A stretch of 64,000 nucleotides of DNA, taken from assembly GCA_034509755.1 (NCBI GenBank), contig CM067539.1, positions 61,824,513 to 61,888,512 of the forward strand. Reading direction: 5' to 3'. How positions within the stretch are numbered: the first letter of the stretch is position 1; each line of letters begins with the position of its first letter. The DNA is from Anisodus tanguticus. Its lineage: Eukaryota > Streptophyta > Magnoliopsida > Solanales > Solanaceae. The notes below the pieces were generated by a model. It was not told the DNA's origin. It saw only the letters and a list, made by a program, of their open reading frames with translations, and ran no database searches. This document shows, piece after piece, positions 22,741 through 34,207 of this stretch. A program made the position numbers and the translations under genes.

Positions 22741-23603
22741 AATCATAACTTGTTCTTACTGAATTCAAGATAGATTATTTATACATATTGAATAAACTTT
22801 TTAATATTTTTAAAGGTTTGAGTCAAAGCTATTAAGTTCTGTCGAATAGTAACTTTAAGGTTGGCTCTTCCCCTGCTCGCATATGATGTTCACATCAAGA
22901 TAAATGAAATGTCTTTCATACACACATTTATCATTTAACTATGATTAAGTAATATGTATTTTCACTTCAATGGTTAAAAATTAAAGTTAAATTGTTCAAT
23001 TTGATGTAAATATATAGATATATATTTACCGTTGATTAAATTGTGGCCACCAGAATCTGGTATATTCCACTAAAGAATCTTTCCATGAGTGTATGATCAG
23101 GATTTATGTGCATTTAAAACGTGGGCAATTAGCTCCAAACAGGCCCCCTTCAATACTAAAGTTTGTTGGCAGGTATGGATGTAGAGGACTAGTTATGGAT
23201 TCAGGTGAACTTAATAACATTTACTCCATACAAACTCTCTTTCTATAAAAAAGTATTATTGTGAATCCAATTAGTACATTATTATATTATTAACTTTAAG
23301 TCGCTACAGAAATTCATAAACTTTAAAGAGTAAATTCGCATCTCACCAATTAAAAGAAACCAGTTTCTATGGTATTGTAAAGGAGCTACTATTTCCATCA
23401 CCAAGTGGTCCAAGACAATGAAATGTTGATGTGCCATATGAGACCCAAAGCACACTTCATCTATCCACTTCTTTGAGGAGTTTATTGAGTCAACTACTTT
23501 GGTCCTTGGCTTTTAAATCATATAAATGTATTTTTGTACTTTGCATCCCACGCTTGTTATTAATAAATGTATTGTGGTGCTAGCATGCGGATGTATGATA
23601 TAT
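22741..23603. other. Intergenic, nothing recognised
   Basis: AT-rich non-coding DNA between the LINE relic and the TRIM. No ORF, repeat or RNA gene that I can support. Confidence 0.5.
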
Positions 23604-23608
23604 GTTGG

Positions 23609-23935
23609 TGTTAAAAGTCTCACGTCAGATATGGAATGAGAATATGGATTTGGACAATCTTCACCCTACAAGCTAGTTTTTTGGGTTGAGTTACACCCAA
23701 GATCCATTCTTTACATGGTATCAGAGCCAGACCCATTTCAATTCTTTGTTCACCGATCTTGGGCCCCCAAATCATATTATCTACGCTCCAGTTAACAAGG
23801 TCTGAGCATGCGGGAATGTTAAGAGTCTCACGTTGGATATGGAATGATAACATGGACTCCTTATATGGACTTGGACAATCCTCACCCTACAAGCTAGCTT
23901 TTGGGTTGAGTTATGCCAAAGATCCATTCTTTACA
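23609..23935 (+). mobile_element. Complete TRIM element with target duplication GTTGG
   Basis: It is 327 bp long. LTRs are 23609-23715 (107 bp) and 23817-23935 (119 bp), both starting TGTTAA and ending CTTTACA. The primer site TGGTATCAGAGC lies at 23716-23727, immediately after the first LTR and matching the initiator Met tRNA 3' end. A short purine run GCGGGAA precedes the second LTR. The 5-bp duplication GTTGG flanks it at 23604-23608 and 23936-23940. It has no coding capacity and must be moved by proteins supplied in trans. Confidence 0.93.
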
Positions 23936-24124
23936 GTTGGAAAACACACAATTATCACTTGATCATAGTTAATCAGTATATATTTTTACTTCACTAAATC
24001 ACATAACTATAGTAAGTTGCAATAGTTTGGTGTAACGTGCAAACACTCAGATCGAATAAATATTTACCTAGCACGTTGATCAGTAGTTAGCTCAAACATG
24101 CTTATCAGTTCATTAAGGAATGTG

Positions 24125-24312
24125 CCTGGCTACCACTGAGGAGAACGGTGGATGGAATAGATAAGATTCTTCACCGTTAATTCGGGATTTTAGATTCGAG
24201 TTCTAAGAAATGATAAACTTTTTGGTATGAAGCATTTTACTAAACCTACTTGGGTCAAACCTGAATTAGTCAAGCTAGTGAGCTTCAAATACTCGATAGT
24301 TAAGCCAAATAG
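24125..24312 (+). mobile_element. SINE, SolS-like, plus orientation
   Basis: A tRNA-like head with a box B-like GATTCGAGTTC (24193-24203) is followed by the family body AAGCATTTTACTAAACCTAC, the same order as the minus-strand copy at 60640-60855. Divergent, no clear target duplication. Confidence 0.55.
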
Positions 24313-24338
24313 TATTTGGTGATATAAATTTGAGATAA

Positions 24339-24614
24339 TGGTCAAAGCACATCTGAACTATCATTTTTTTTGTAAATTTTTACACTCAAACTTCAGTTGT
24401 TCCCTTTTGGTATTTGAACTATCAACATCTATGTATTAAAACACACCTAATTGAGTAGATAATGATAGTTTAGGTAGGAACATGGATCAATAATCAGTTT
24501 TGAGTTGTGTTTTAATATATTGATGGTGATAGTTCAGATTGGAAAAGGGAACACCTGATAGTTGGGGTGTGAAACTCGCGAAAAAGTGATAATTTAGGTG
24601 TGTTTTTACCCTTA
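24339..24614. mobile_element. MITE with long inverted repeats
   Basis: The left end GGTCAAAGCACATCTGAACT and the right end (complement of AATTTAGGTGTGTTTTTACC) form diverged inverted repeats, with repeated inner blocks (GAACTATCA..., AACACACCT). No protein is encoded. Superfamily not assigned. Confidence 0.55.
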
Positions 24615-24904
24615 ACTCTATAAATTTATGTAAATTTTGACTAGTAAATTTGCTAAGAAATTGATCAAAAGATCAAAATACAAACTTCCCAAAATTGCAT
24701 GAAAAGTTTGATATGTAAAACAAAGTTAGAGAGTGATGTTCACATAATTGAGGAAAAATTCTATTACAGACTCTACTGTCCCTCCCATTATTAGAACTTA
24801 GCCATTATAACACCATACATTTTTTGTGTGGTTGTAGATACATATTATTCTGCAACTTTAAAAGAGCTTCCAACCTAATTCCAACAAAAAACTTGATGTA
24901 TTTT

Positions 24905-25010
24905 TATCTTAAAGAGCAGCCTGGTGCACTAAGCTCCTGCTATGTGCGGGATCTGGAGAAGGGCCGGACCACTATGGTCTATTGTACGCAACCTTACCTT
25001 ACATTTTATC
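24905..25010 (-). mobile_element. Au SINE fragment
   Basis: The stretch AGAGCAGCCTGGTGCACTAA and GAAGGGCCGGACCAC..GGTCTATTGTACGCA is the body of the Au SINE read in reverse. The tRNA-related head is missing, so the copy is truncated. Au SINEs are abundant in Solanaceae but also occur in other plants. Confidence 0.8.
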
Positions 25011-25028
25011 TTGTAGCAGAAAAAAAAA

Positions 25029-25847
25029 GTGATGATCACTAGTAACAATATGCTTTATTTTCTTACTAACATTCTTGCTCTTCATTGTTTTTACGTAGGA
25101 CTTTTCTTATCAATATGTAACGTTAAGAGCACTCAACATCTAAGAGATCCAGCAACTTTATGGTGTCCTGATAACATCTTTAAGTTGGGATTTTTCATTC
25201 CTGGAAATACCACGAATCGTTACGTTGGTATTTGGTACAACTTCTCATAAACAACTGTTTTTTGGGTGGCAAATAGAGACAGGCCTTTGGAAGATCCATC
25301 TGGTGTTTTCAAGATATCTGAGGATGGAAATCTTGTTGTGATGGATGGAATGAAATAAATTCTTTGGACGTCGAACATTGCATCTACTTCACAGGTAGGG
25401 GTGTCAAAATAAGGTGAGTTAACAAATGGGCTGGTCAATAACCTGCCTATAAGCTACTTGAGCTGAAATGGGCTAAACAACGAGTCATAACCCAATCCGT
25501 CTAGTTCTTACTAAGTAATTTCTTTGTTTGTTCTTTCGTAAATTTTTAGTACCTAATAAAATTATTATTTTTTCTTAACTATTGCTACAGAACATATCTA
25601 GATTTCTCATTGGGTACATATCACCATTATTTTTTATGGGTTGAAATGAGTTGGGTTGTGGATAGGTCAATGATCAGCCCAAACTTGGGCGGATCAGACG
25701 AATCATGTTTTCATAGACTAATTTTGCCACCTTTATTCACAGGTTATTACAAAGTTGACTGCTCTGCTCCAAGGTGGGAATCTTGTTTTACTTGATAACT
25801 CGAATAATGGTAGCATAATATGGAAAAGTTACCAATATCCTATGGCG
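25029..25847 (+). pseudogene. G-type lectin S-receptor-like kinase fragment (lectin domain), interrupted
   Basis: The intact kinase type is a plasma-membrane receptor with a mannose-binding-like lectin domain. Here a signal-peptide-like start is followed by KLGFFIPGNTTNRYVGIWYN, a stop after IWYNFS, then WVANRDRPLEDPSGVFK and DGNLVVMDG, a stop inside that block, and after an inserted MITE NLVLLDNSNNGSIIWKSYQYP. These are the ordered blocks of the B-lectin domain. The rest (S-locus, PAN, membrane and kinase domains) is absent; copia sequence begins near 25850. It is a pseudogene with at least two stops besides the insertion. Confidence 0.82.
25396..25735. mobile_element. hAT-type non-autonomous element inside the kinase relic
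   Basis: The 8-bp target duplication TTCACAGG flanks it at 25388-25395 and 25736-25743. Ends are TAGGGGTGTCAAAA and TTTTGCCACCTTTA, imperfect inverted repeats of the hAT MITE type. The 340-bp body has no transposase. The host reading frame resumes in phase after it. Confidence 0.85.
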
Positions 25848-25849
25848 CG

Positions 25850-27385
25850 GGTTTCAACAGTCTGAGGTGGGACTGAGACAGATGGCTGGGGCAGTGATTT
25901 TTGTGTTTGTGAACTGGGTCGAGGGGAGATTCTATTTTGGGCTGGTGGAGTTGGGCTAGGTGGTTTGGTTGGAGAATTGGATGAGGGAGTTGTGGGCTCC
26001 CTGTCGGTGCATGTTGGGCTAGTCCAGCCGAGGCATTAACGGTTTGGGCATGTAGATGGTGATTCAAAATTGGATGTATTCCAACGTCTAAAAATTTGTA
26101 TGAAGGTGGGGACGCCACGTGAGATTTAGCAAACGGAAATGTAGACTCATAAAAAACAACGTGACGAGAGATGTCAATTTTTCCATTAGACATATCATAA
26201 CACTTATATCCCCTATGATTTTGTGGGTATCCCAAAAAAACACAAGGAGTGGAACGAGCTTGAAGTTTGTTAATGGTTGTAGATAGAAACAAGGGATAAC
26301 ATAAATACCCGAAAACCCTCAAATATGTGTAGGAAGGAATACGATGGTATAACATTTGTGTGGGTGATAGGTTTGAGAGTAGCTTGCTAGGAACAATGTT
26401 TAAAAGATATGTGACCATTTGAAGAGCATGATGCCAAAAAGACAGTGGTGTGGACGAATGCACAAAAAATGTGCGAATTAGGTTGTTAATTGTTCGTATT
26501 TTTCTTTCGGCTTTCCCATTTTGAGGAGAAGTATGTGGACATCAAAGACGCAGGGACATTCAATTTTGGTGACAAAATTTCTTAAGTCATATATGAATTC
26601 CCTCCCATTGTCACATTGAAAACATTTAATGAATTTCTCAAATTGAGTTTTGATAAAAACACTAAATTGTTTAAAAACGGTGAAGACCTGCGATTTCTAT
26701 CCTATGGGAAATGTCCACAGAAAATTTGAATAATCATCCAAATTAAGCATATAATACTTATGACCTGCCGAACTTATAATCGGGGACGTCCACAAATCAC
26801 CATGCATGAGATCAAATGGCATAAGAGTATTAGAAGCAGATAACGTAAAAGGAAGTTTAACATGCTTTCCAAAAATACATGCTTGGCAAACATTAGAGTC
26901 CACGAGTTTGTTACAATCAACAAATTTATTATTTATAAGAAAATTAAACACCGGTGCTCCCGGGTGTTCCAACCGGTTATGCCATAAAATGGGAGAAATA
27001 GTTGCAAAGGTTGATGGATTTGTGACTTAGTTATTGGTAGTGGCGGTGATGGGATACAAATTCCCAGTGTTATTACATCTCATTAGTGACATCCCTGTTT
27101 GAAAATCCTTCACAGAAAATCCAAACAAATCAAAATTAACAGAAATATTATTTTCAGTTGTAAAATGATGTACAAATATCAAGTTTTTAATTAGTTTGGG
27201 TGCATGTAGGACGTTTTTCAAATGTAAAGGTGGTGAGGGGGGGGGGGGGAGAGATTGAATTGACCAATACCACGAATTGGAATTTCCTTCCCACTCCTAA
27301 AAATAATATTTTTATTACTGCTCATATTAAAATAAGACGAGAGATTACCTTGAGATGTCGTCATATGTGACGTTTCCCCCGTAAT
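25850..27385 (-). mobile_element. Truncated Ty1-copia fragment: protease end and integrase
   Basis: On the - strand there are, in order, the protease tail and linker (LHAPKLIKNLI, 27210-27170), the GAG-pre-integrase and zinc part (CQACIFGKHVKLPF, near 26900-26860), the integrase core start (PFDLMHGDLWTSP, 26830-26790) and the integrase C-terminal part (SFWHHALQMVTYLLNIVP, 26440-26390). It is close to the element at 16067-20812. RT, RNase H, gag and both LTRs are missing. Left edge joins kinase relic, right edge joins gypsy. Confidence 0.85.
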
Positions 27386-27389
27386 CTCA

Positions 27390-28515
27390 TTTACCGGTAA
27401 TACCGGTTATAGTATATGGTCCTTCCCAATTCGCTCCTAACTTTCCAGCTTTATGCTCCCAGATACTCTAGTTGACTCTCCGGAGCATCAAGTCTCTGAG
27501 TTTAAAGTGTCAGAGATTTGTGCGCCGATTGTAGTAACGCTCCATTTTTTTCTTTTGGGACACCATCCCGACGTATGTCAAATCTCAACGTTCCTCAAGT
27601 AAATCAAGGTACAAAGACATTCATTCTGCATTTGAATCTTTCTCATCCTGGAGGTACCTCAGGCTGGGAGTTCTAACTTCCACCAGGATCAAGGCTTCTG
27701 CACCATAGACCATGGAAAAAAAAGTTTCTCCAGTACTCATTTTTGTCGTGGTTCGATACGCCTATAAAATCTCCAATAGTTTGGATAGCCAGTTTCCTTT
27801 TGTGGCCTCCAATTTCTTCTTCAAATTCTGGATTATGGTCTTATTAGTTGAATTTGCTTGTTCATGTGTATTGGGGTGATAAGGAGTAGAGGTGATCTGT
27901 TTGATGTTTAACTCATAAAGAAAATTCGTGACCTTGGCTCTGATGATATTCTGGTCGTTGTCACAAGATATCTCCTTAGGAATTCCAAAATGACAAATAA
28001 TATATTGCCAGATAAAATCCTTTACCTCTTTCTCTCGTATCTTTATATAAGATGTAGCTTCAACCCATTTAGAAAAAATAGTCAGTCATAAAAATAATTT
28101 AAGATACCTGTCATGGAGCCACTGGTAAGGGTCCGACGATGTCCATCCCCCACTTCATAAATAGCCACGGTGATACTACCGGATGCAGCTCATCTCCCGG
28201 TTAGTGTAACAGTTTTGCATGACGCTAGCACTTATCGCATTTCCGTACGAATGCCTTTGTATCTTCTTTGATTTGGGGCCAATAGTAACCGACCCTCATG
28301 AGCTTCCTCATTAGGGATTCCACTCCCGAATGATTTTCATAGATGTCTTCATGGACTTCTTTCATCACATAATCTTCTTCATCAAGGCATATGCACCGGG
28401 CTAGGGGACCATAAAAACACATGCAGTAAAGCTTTCCATCTAAAACACTATACTGGGCAGCCTTGGTCATCGAAGCTCTAGATGCTTTCGGGTCCTCTAG
28501 AAGCTTTCCATTCAC
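27390..28515 (-). pseudogene. Gypsy integrase, broken
   Basis: The zinc-binding H2C2 region is clear: HEDIYENHSG...LMRVGYYWPQ...CDKC (28515-28225). The core that follows is frame-broken. The tail contains GKLGANWEGPYTITG (about 27455-27400), the usual C-terminal block of this lineage. Confidence 0.82.
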
Positions 28516-28748
28516 GAGATAATCTAAGAATTCATTTCTCTAGTCCTAGTTAGGTTGGTTGAATTTACTTCGTCATATCCAATAGGATCCAACATCGAAT
28601 GCAGCAACTAAACAACCGACTCAGTTTTAGAGCCCCCAGAGTCTGTGCTGGAACCTAAGTTTACAAGTGCATCCGCCTTTATATTTTCCTCATGAGGTAT
28701 ATGTATCACTATCCACTCTTGGAAAGGAGACAAAAACATCAAAGTTTC

Positions 28749-29099
28749 TTAAAGATATCTTGACATCCACTCTTCTTTGACCTTAAACACTCCGTGGACT
28801 TGGTTTACTACCAATAGTGAGTCACATTTGATTTTGATGACTTGTGACCCCAGTCCCCGAGCTAGTTCTAAAACTACAATCAAAGCCTCATACTTCGCTT
28901 TATTGTTAGTCAACGGAACACTATGTATTTCTTGCCTTAAAACTTCACATGTGCGAGTTCGCAATACAACACCCAAGTTGGTCCCCTTGACGTTCGAAGC
29001 ACCATCTGTATAAAGTGTCCAGGTCCTGGGGATAGTCCTCGAGGCCAGGATAGCTTCTTTTTCCGCCAGTGGAGTTACTCTTGGACTGAAGTCGGCCAC
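28749..29099 (-). pseudogene. Gypsy extra RNase H (RVT_3 type)
   Basis: A 116-codon frame holds WTLYTDGASN, LTNNKAKYEALI and IKCDSLLVVNQV, the acidic-residue blocks of a plant-like RNase H. It degrades RNA in RNA-DNA hybrids during reverse transcription. Intact over this stretch but inside a dead element. Confidence 0.85.
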
Positions 29100-29429
29100 A
29101 AATTCTGCAAGGACTTGTGTCTTTATTGCACTTCAGTGTCTATATTCAATTTCAAATTCACTTAATTCTACTGCACATTTAGCAAAGCACCCAGATAGTT
29201 CGGGCCTATGCAACACATTTTTTTAAGGAAACGTTATCACAACAGTAATAGGGTGGCATTGAAAATAAGGTCAAAGCTTTCGCGATGACATTACTAAGGC
29301 AAAAGCCAACCTTTCAAGTAATGGGTACCTATTCTCGTCCCTTGTCATTACTCTACATACATAATAGATAGTAAATTATGTATATTTTTCCTCCCGTACT
29401 AGCACTGCACTTACCACTACCTCTGATAT

Positions 29430-30137
29430 TGCTAAGTAGATGAGTAGTTTTCTTTGTCCTTTGGCTTTAACATGAGCGGATGACTGGATAAGTAAGCCTT
29501 CAAGTCTCTTAGGGCCTGCTGGCACTCGAGTGTCCACACAAAGTCGTTCTTCTTTTTTAGAAGTGAGAAAAACCTATGGCATTTTTCTGACGATCGGGAT
29601 ATAAATCTACTTAAGGCCGCCACACGACCGATTAACCGCTGAACTACTTTGATATCTTTCAGTACATCTGGTATGTCTTCAATAGCCTTAATTTTATCAG
29701 GGTTTATCTCAATCCCCCTCTAGAAAACCAAGAAACCCAAAAACTTACCGGAATCGACCCCGAAGGCACACTTCTCAGGATTCAGCTTCATATTGTACTT
29801 CCTTAGTACCTCAAAGGTTTCCTGTTATGAAGTTCGGCTATCAGCTGCTTCTTCTGTCGCACTGGAGAAAGTTGAGATCCATGCCCAACTTATGAGTTGT
29901 GACTTCTGGAGGAATGCTTCTCATATCTTCATGAGACCATACAAAACAATCACTGTTAGACATAAGATATTTAAGAATTAATTTTCTGAGCTCCCGGGTT
30001 AATCTGGTGCCCAAGTATACCTTCCTATAGGGAGTTTTCTGATGTAGTGCAATCTCCTCCAACTCCTCTACAATGTACTTGGTGGCATCTGATTCATCTA
30101 GTACCTGAAAGTATATAGGTACTTGATATTGGTCCAA
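29430..30137 (-). pseudogene. Gypsy reverse transcriptase with catalytic core deleted
   Basis: The pre-RT block DCFVWSHEDMRSIPPEVTTH (about 30000-29900) is followed within about 100 bp by the late RT block LRKYNMKLNPEKCAFG (about 29815-29765). Everything between, including the Y-x-D-D catalytic motif, is missing. The connection and RNase H beginning (29623-29432, FSLLKKKNDFVWTLECQQAL) remain. Confidence 0.8.
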
Positions 30138-30224
30138 AAAGTCTTCCTCCGAATAGGTAGCTACTAATTCTACTGGCGGGACCTAGTGAACCTCTTCGGG
30201 TACCGGCTCCGCTTCTTGTAATTT

Positions 30225-30653
30225 CTATTTACAGTCTGTTGTCACCTCTAGTTCCTCTATAACAAACATTTCCCTAGCAACAGGTTGCTCACCCCAAATT
30301 TGCTGAATTCCTTCTGGTGTCAGACATTTCACCAACAGATGCAAGGTTGATGGGACCGCCTTCATATCACGCATCCAGGGTCTTTCAAATATTGCGTTGT
30401 ACCTCATATACCCATCGAGGACGTAAAACTTTGTCATCATGATAACCCCCATCGCGTCTATCGGTAGGTCTACTTCCCCCTTTGTGGTTTCACTGGACAT
30501 GTTGAAACTTAAAAGAGTATTGGCAACTGAAACTATTTTATCTATCATATTCATTTCTTCCACCACCTTCAGCGTGATTATGTTAGTTGAACATTCGGGA
30601 TCAATTAGAACCCCTTTTACCTGGTAGCAATCAATAGGAATTGTGATCACCAA
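30225..30653 (-). pseudogene. Gypsy aspartic protease
   Basis: A 142-codon frame with VKGVLIDPECSTNIITL, where the lineage usually has a D-x-G-S/A triad. Gly to Glu/Cys changes (DPECS) suggest loss of activity. It is followed by the FERPWMRDMKAVPSTLH block typical of the gypsy protease to RT link. Confidence 0.75.
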
Positions 30654-30717
30654 TGCATCATTATGAAAGAAGATTACTCCGGCTACATCTTCTTCAGTGA
30701 ACGTGATAGTATGTTCG

Positions 30718-32469
30718 TCAGGTATCTCCCAGCCTCTCTTCCCAGGTCACAGAGATTTTCGTCTTTTTAGCCGCCATGAATGATGTAGCGTCAATCATTG
30801 ATCCACCATAAATCATGTTTATAACATGAGGTGGTGCAGCTAGTTTAGATTTTCCTTTTGCGGGTGGTTCCCGCTCATAATTGTTCTGAGCTCTTTCACT
30901 CAAATACTCCATGAGATGGCCCCTACTTAACATTCCTGCTACCTCCTCTCGTAGATGTCTACAATCTACTATTTTATGCCCGTGAGTTCCATGGAAATTA
31001 CACCATATGGACTGATCTCCTTTACTTGGATCAGATTGTAATGGTTTCGGAGGTCGAGACGAACGCGTCCTCAATAATGCCACTATCTGATCTTCATTGA
31101 TGTTGAAGTTGTATTCGGATAATTTTTTATATCCAGTACCTTTAGATGAGTTATTTTTCTCAGAATTCCCTGATCCCTGATTATTTCATCCAAAACCTCC
31201 TTTGTTATTTGATTTATCAAAATTGCAGAAATCATGTCCTCCTCCTTACTTTTCGATGGGCGGATAAGGTTGATATCGATTCTTTGAGGAATTCTCTTTC
31301 TCCACATTTGTGAAGTTGCTATCGGCCTTATCTCTAAGCATATCATCCTCAATCCAGATTTTGGACTCATACCGGTTGTGCACGTCTTTCCAAGTGGTAG
31401 CGTGAAACTCTAATAGATTTTCTTTGAGCTTTTGGAAGGTATCCGAGCCTGCCAGATTCAACCCTTTCATGAAATCCTATGTAACCCATTCGTCCGGGAC
31501 TGCTGGTAATAACATTCGCTCCTTTCTGGAACCGTGTAACAAAGTCCCTAAGGAGTTCTGATTCTCCTTGCGCAATGCAGAAGATATCTACCTTACGTGC
31601 TTTCACCTTTTGGGCCACTGCATGAGCCTTTATGAACATGTTTGCGAGCTGGGCGAATGAGCCGATCGAATGCTCGGCGAGTTGTGAATACTATGTCAGA
31701 GCTCCCTTAGTAAGTAGTTCAACAAACGTCTTGATCAGAACCGATTTTATCTCATATTCTCGTAGATCGTTCCCCTCTACGGCCGTAGTATAGGCCAGGA
31801 TATGCTCTTGGGGATCGGTAGTTCTGTTATAATTGGCCACAAAATACATTTTGAACCTTTTGGGTATTAATTCAGGCACATCCTCTAACTTATACACCAA
31901 TTGAATATACCTTTTCGCATCTAGACCATCAGCCACGGGCGGGGCCCTTGGAATTTGACTAAATTGGCACCGGAACTCCTGGGCAGTTTTATCTGCCTTC
32001 TTTGCGTTGGTATCAACTATTCTAGTCATGTCCTTCATGAATTTCAGGACCTTCTCCTGGAATGAGTTTTCAGGGACCTCACTCTCCGAACCACCATTTC
32101 CAGATCTGCCTTGATTATCATCAGTTTTGCCTTGATCACCACTGGTCTCTCCATGTGTATTTGGTGGAGGGGCCGATTGTCTTGTCGAAGTACTGCCAGT
32201 ATTTCTGGACATGAACTCCTCTTGAAATTGCTTCATACGCTCTAATTCTGCGCTTATTACAACATTTTGCGCCCGAGGATTCTGTATGTCTTCCTCGGGT
32301 GTTTCATCCGTGGATCATCCCATGATGAGTATGTCTGTCCTTGAGGGTGACACCATATGTACGCATCAGGTCTCTGGGCGTCATGTCGTCTGGCCCCAGA
32401 TTTCCAATGTATCCCCCCGATATTACGACTATTATCACCTAATCCTATCATACTGTCTGATTTGAACAA
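30718..32469 (-). pseudogene. Gypsy gag, frame-broken
   Basis: Pieces: N-terminal segment 32469-32257, capsid-like 32236-31691 (VADGLDAKRYIQLVYKLEDV), 31639-31083 and the nucleocapsid part 31083-30718 with the zinc-knuckle-like CNFHGTHGHKIVDC. At least three frame changes. Confidence 0.8.
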
Positions 32470-32515
32470 ACAAAAAGAGTTAAAGGAGAAAGTAAATTAG
32501 TAGAGAGGTCACTTG

Positions 32516-33147
32516 TGACACCACAATTGACCAGGCTCCACGGTGAGAGCCAAACCGTTTACCCATAAAATAGTACAGTTAAATTTATATACGTGATCAA
32601 GGATACGTGGATCTCAAGTGACACGTTAAATAAAAATTATAATTAAGATAAATAATAACAAGAGAAAGTAAGCAATATTTAGCCTGGGCCTTAAGATAGC
32701 TTCTGAGCAAAAGTGACGATAACTTGTATGAAAGCACAAAAATCAAGAGAATATTAGAAAGTATATTATGATAGGCAGGATGTGATAGGTTACAATAGAA
32801 TAATATGCCTTATTTATACATGAGCTACATGGGTACACAACCCACGAAATATGTCTTCATAAGTGCAGGAGAATGAATGTTGTAATAATTTGACAATCAT
32901 TCTCTCAATAAATATCATTAAAAGGTTGTTGGAAGTCGTGCGATCGGATTTAGTAACGGTCGTCCGTTATGATGCAAACGACTCTTAGCCTTCTTTAATA
33001 TCGGTACCGGCTTTGCTCATGTCGTTCCCGGTACCATGCATATCAAACCGGGAGTGTTGTAATCTCACGTGGATTTGATTCAGCATTATACTCCACGTGT
33101 ATCACCATAATTCGTGCAGTTATCTTATACAAATTTTTCCCTATACA
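32516..33147 (-). repeat. Probable 5' LTR of the gypsy element
   Basis: On the - strand it would start TGTATAGGGAAAAATTTG (33147) and end GGTGTCA (32516), about 632 bp, directly upstream of gag. There is no second copy in the window to confirm the borders, and no clear tRNA site follows, so the boundaries are inferred. Confidence 0.5.
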
Positions 33148-34207
33148 GTACTCATTTATGAAAACCCACCAAAATGTTCTTTCTTCTTTTCCTTTTGAGA
33201 TATGTGAAAACCATAAACTTCTTATTTCATTCTATTCTTCTTCTTCTTCTTTTTTTGAGATAGTGAGGGATTGATGAATTTTTTTTTTGTTAAATATCTC
33301 AAAAAGAATTACTAAATCTTGCAATTGCTCTTTCCTTCCATAGACCATTATTTCTCATTTCATTCTTCCAACGTTCAATTTGACCAAATGCATCAAATTG
33401 ATACCCACTATTAATTGCCTTTACTACTCTTAATTGTCTTTATCCTTTACTCCATTAAGTGGTTTTTTTCGTTGGAGCTCTAAAGATTATTTGTCGGTTG
33501 GACTCCTAGCTACTATATATTGAGAAGTCTTTTCCTTACAAAGTGGACAGTGATACGAAGAACCATATTCCTCCTCCTTCTCATTTTTCCTCGGTTATCT
33601 ACTTTGTGAAAACTTTGTTAGATTTTGGCTTCTATTTTTATACTAGAAAAGCTTGTTGAATCCTAAGGGATACACTCATATCGGGTGAAATATCCTCAAG
33701 AACAGTGTCTTTGACACGTCTCAAGCTTTGAAGAATTTCATACAAATGTTCGTGATCAAGTATTTTTCGTAAGAATCTCATCATAAATGACCCGCAATTA
33801 CTTCTTTACAGTGCCCGCACCACTGTATAAATCTAGGAAATTACGCCTAATAAAATGGGTGGTCTTGACTTTTATAGTCAAAACTTATTAAATTTGAAGT
33901 TTTATTCATGAGACGAGTGGGGTTAAAAGTTCAAGACCATCCACCTTCAATGTCATTCTTGTAAATCACCGGTAAAAGCTCACTACTTAGTCGGATGAGA
34001 TGTGGTTGATTGGGCTACATTTTAGCGGATGAACCAAATCTTTCACTTTGGGCTACAATTTAGCCCATCTTTACACATTTTGTGGCATTCCTTTTTTAGC
34101 ATTAAAGTTGTATCATTTGTTGAATGTTTGAGCGCTTGGTTATTTGTTAAAGTTACCCTGCTCTAATACAAAGTAAATAGCAAAGTAGTTTTAAGTTATG
34201 TGCACTA
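33148..34207. other. Intergenic, nothing recognised
   Basis: Pyrimidine-rich and AT-rich sequence (CTTCTTCTTC run near 33235) without a supported gene, repeat border or RNA gene. Confidence 0.45.

Larger units (their letters stand above)
27386..33147 (-). mobile_element. Ty3-gypsy element, Tat-like, truncated and RT-deleted
   Basis: In - strand order: a probable 5' LTR (33147-32516), gag (32469-30718), protease (30653-30225), RT remnants (30137-29430), a plant-type extra RNase H (29099-28749) and integrase (28515-27390). A second RNase H of the RVT_3 type next to integrase is characteristic of the Tat/Ogre lineage. The 3' end stops in the integrase tail at a junction with copia DNA near 27385, so there is no 3' LTR. 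Confidence 0.85.
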
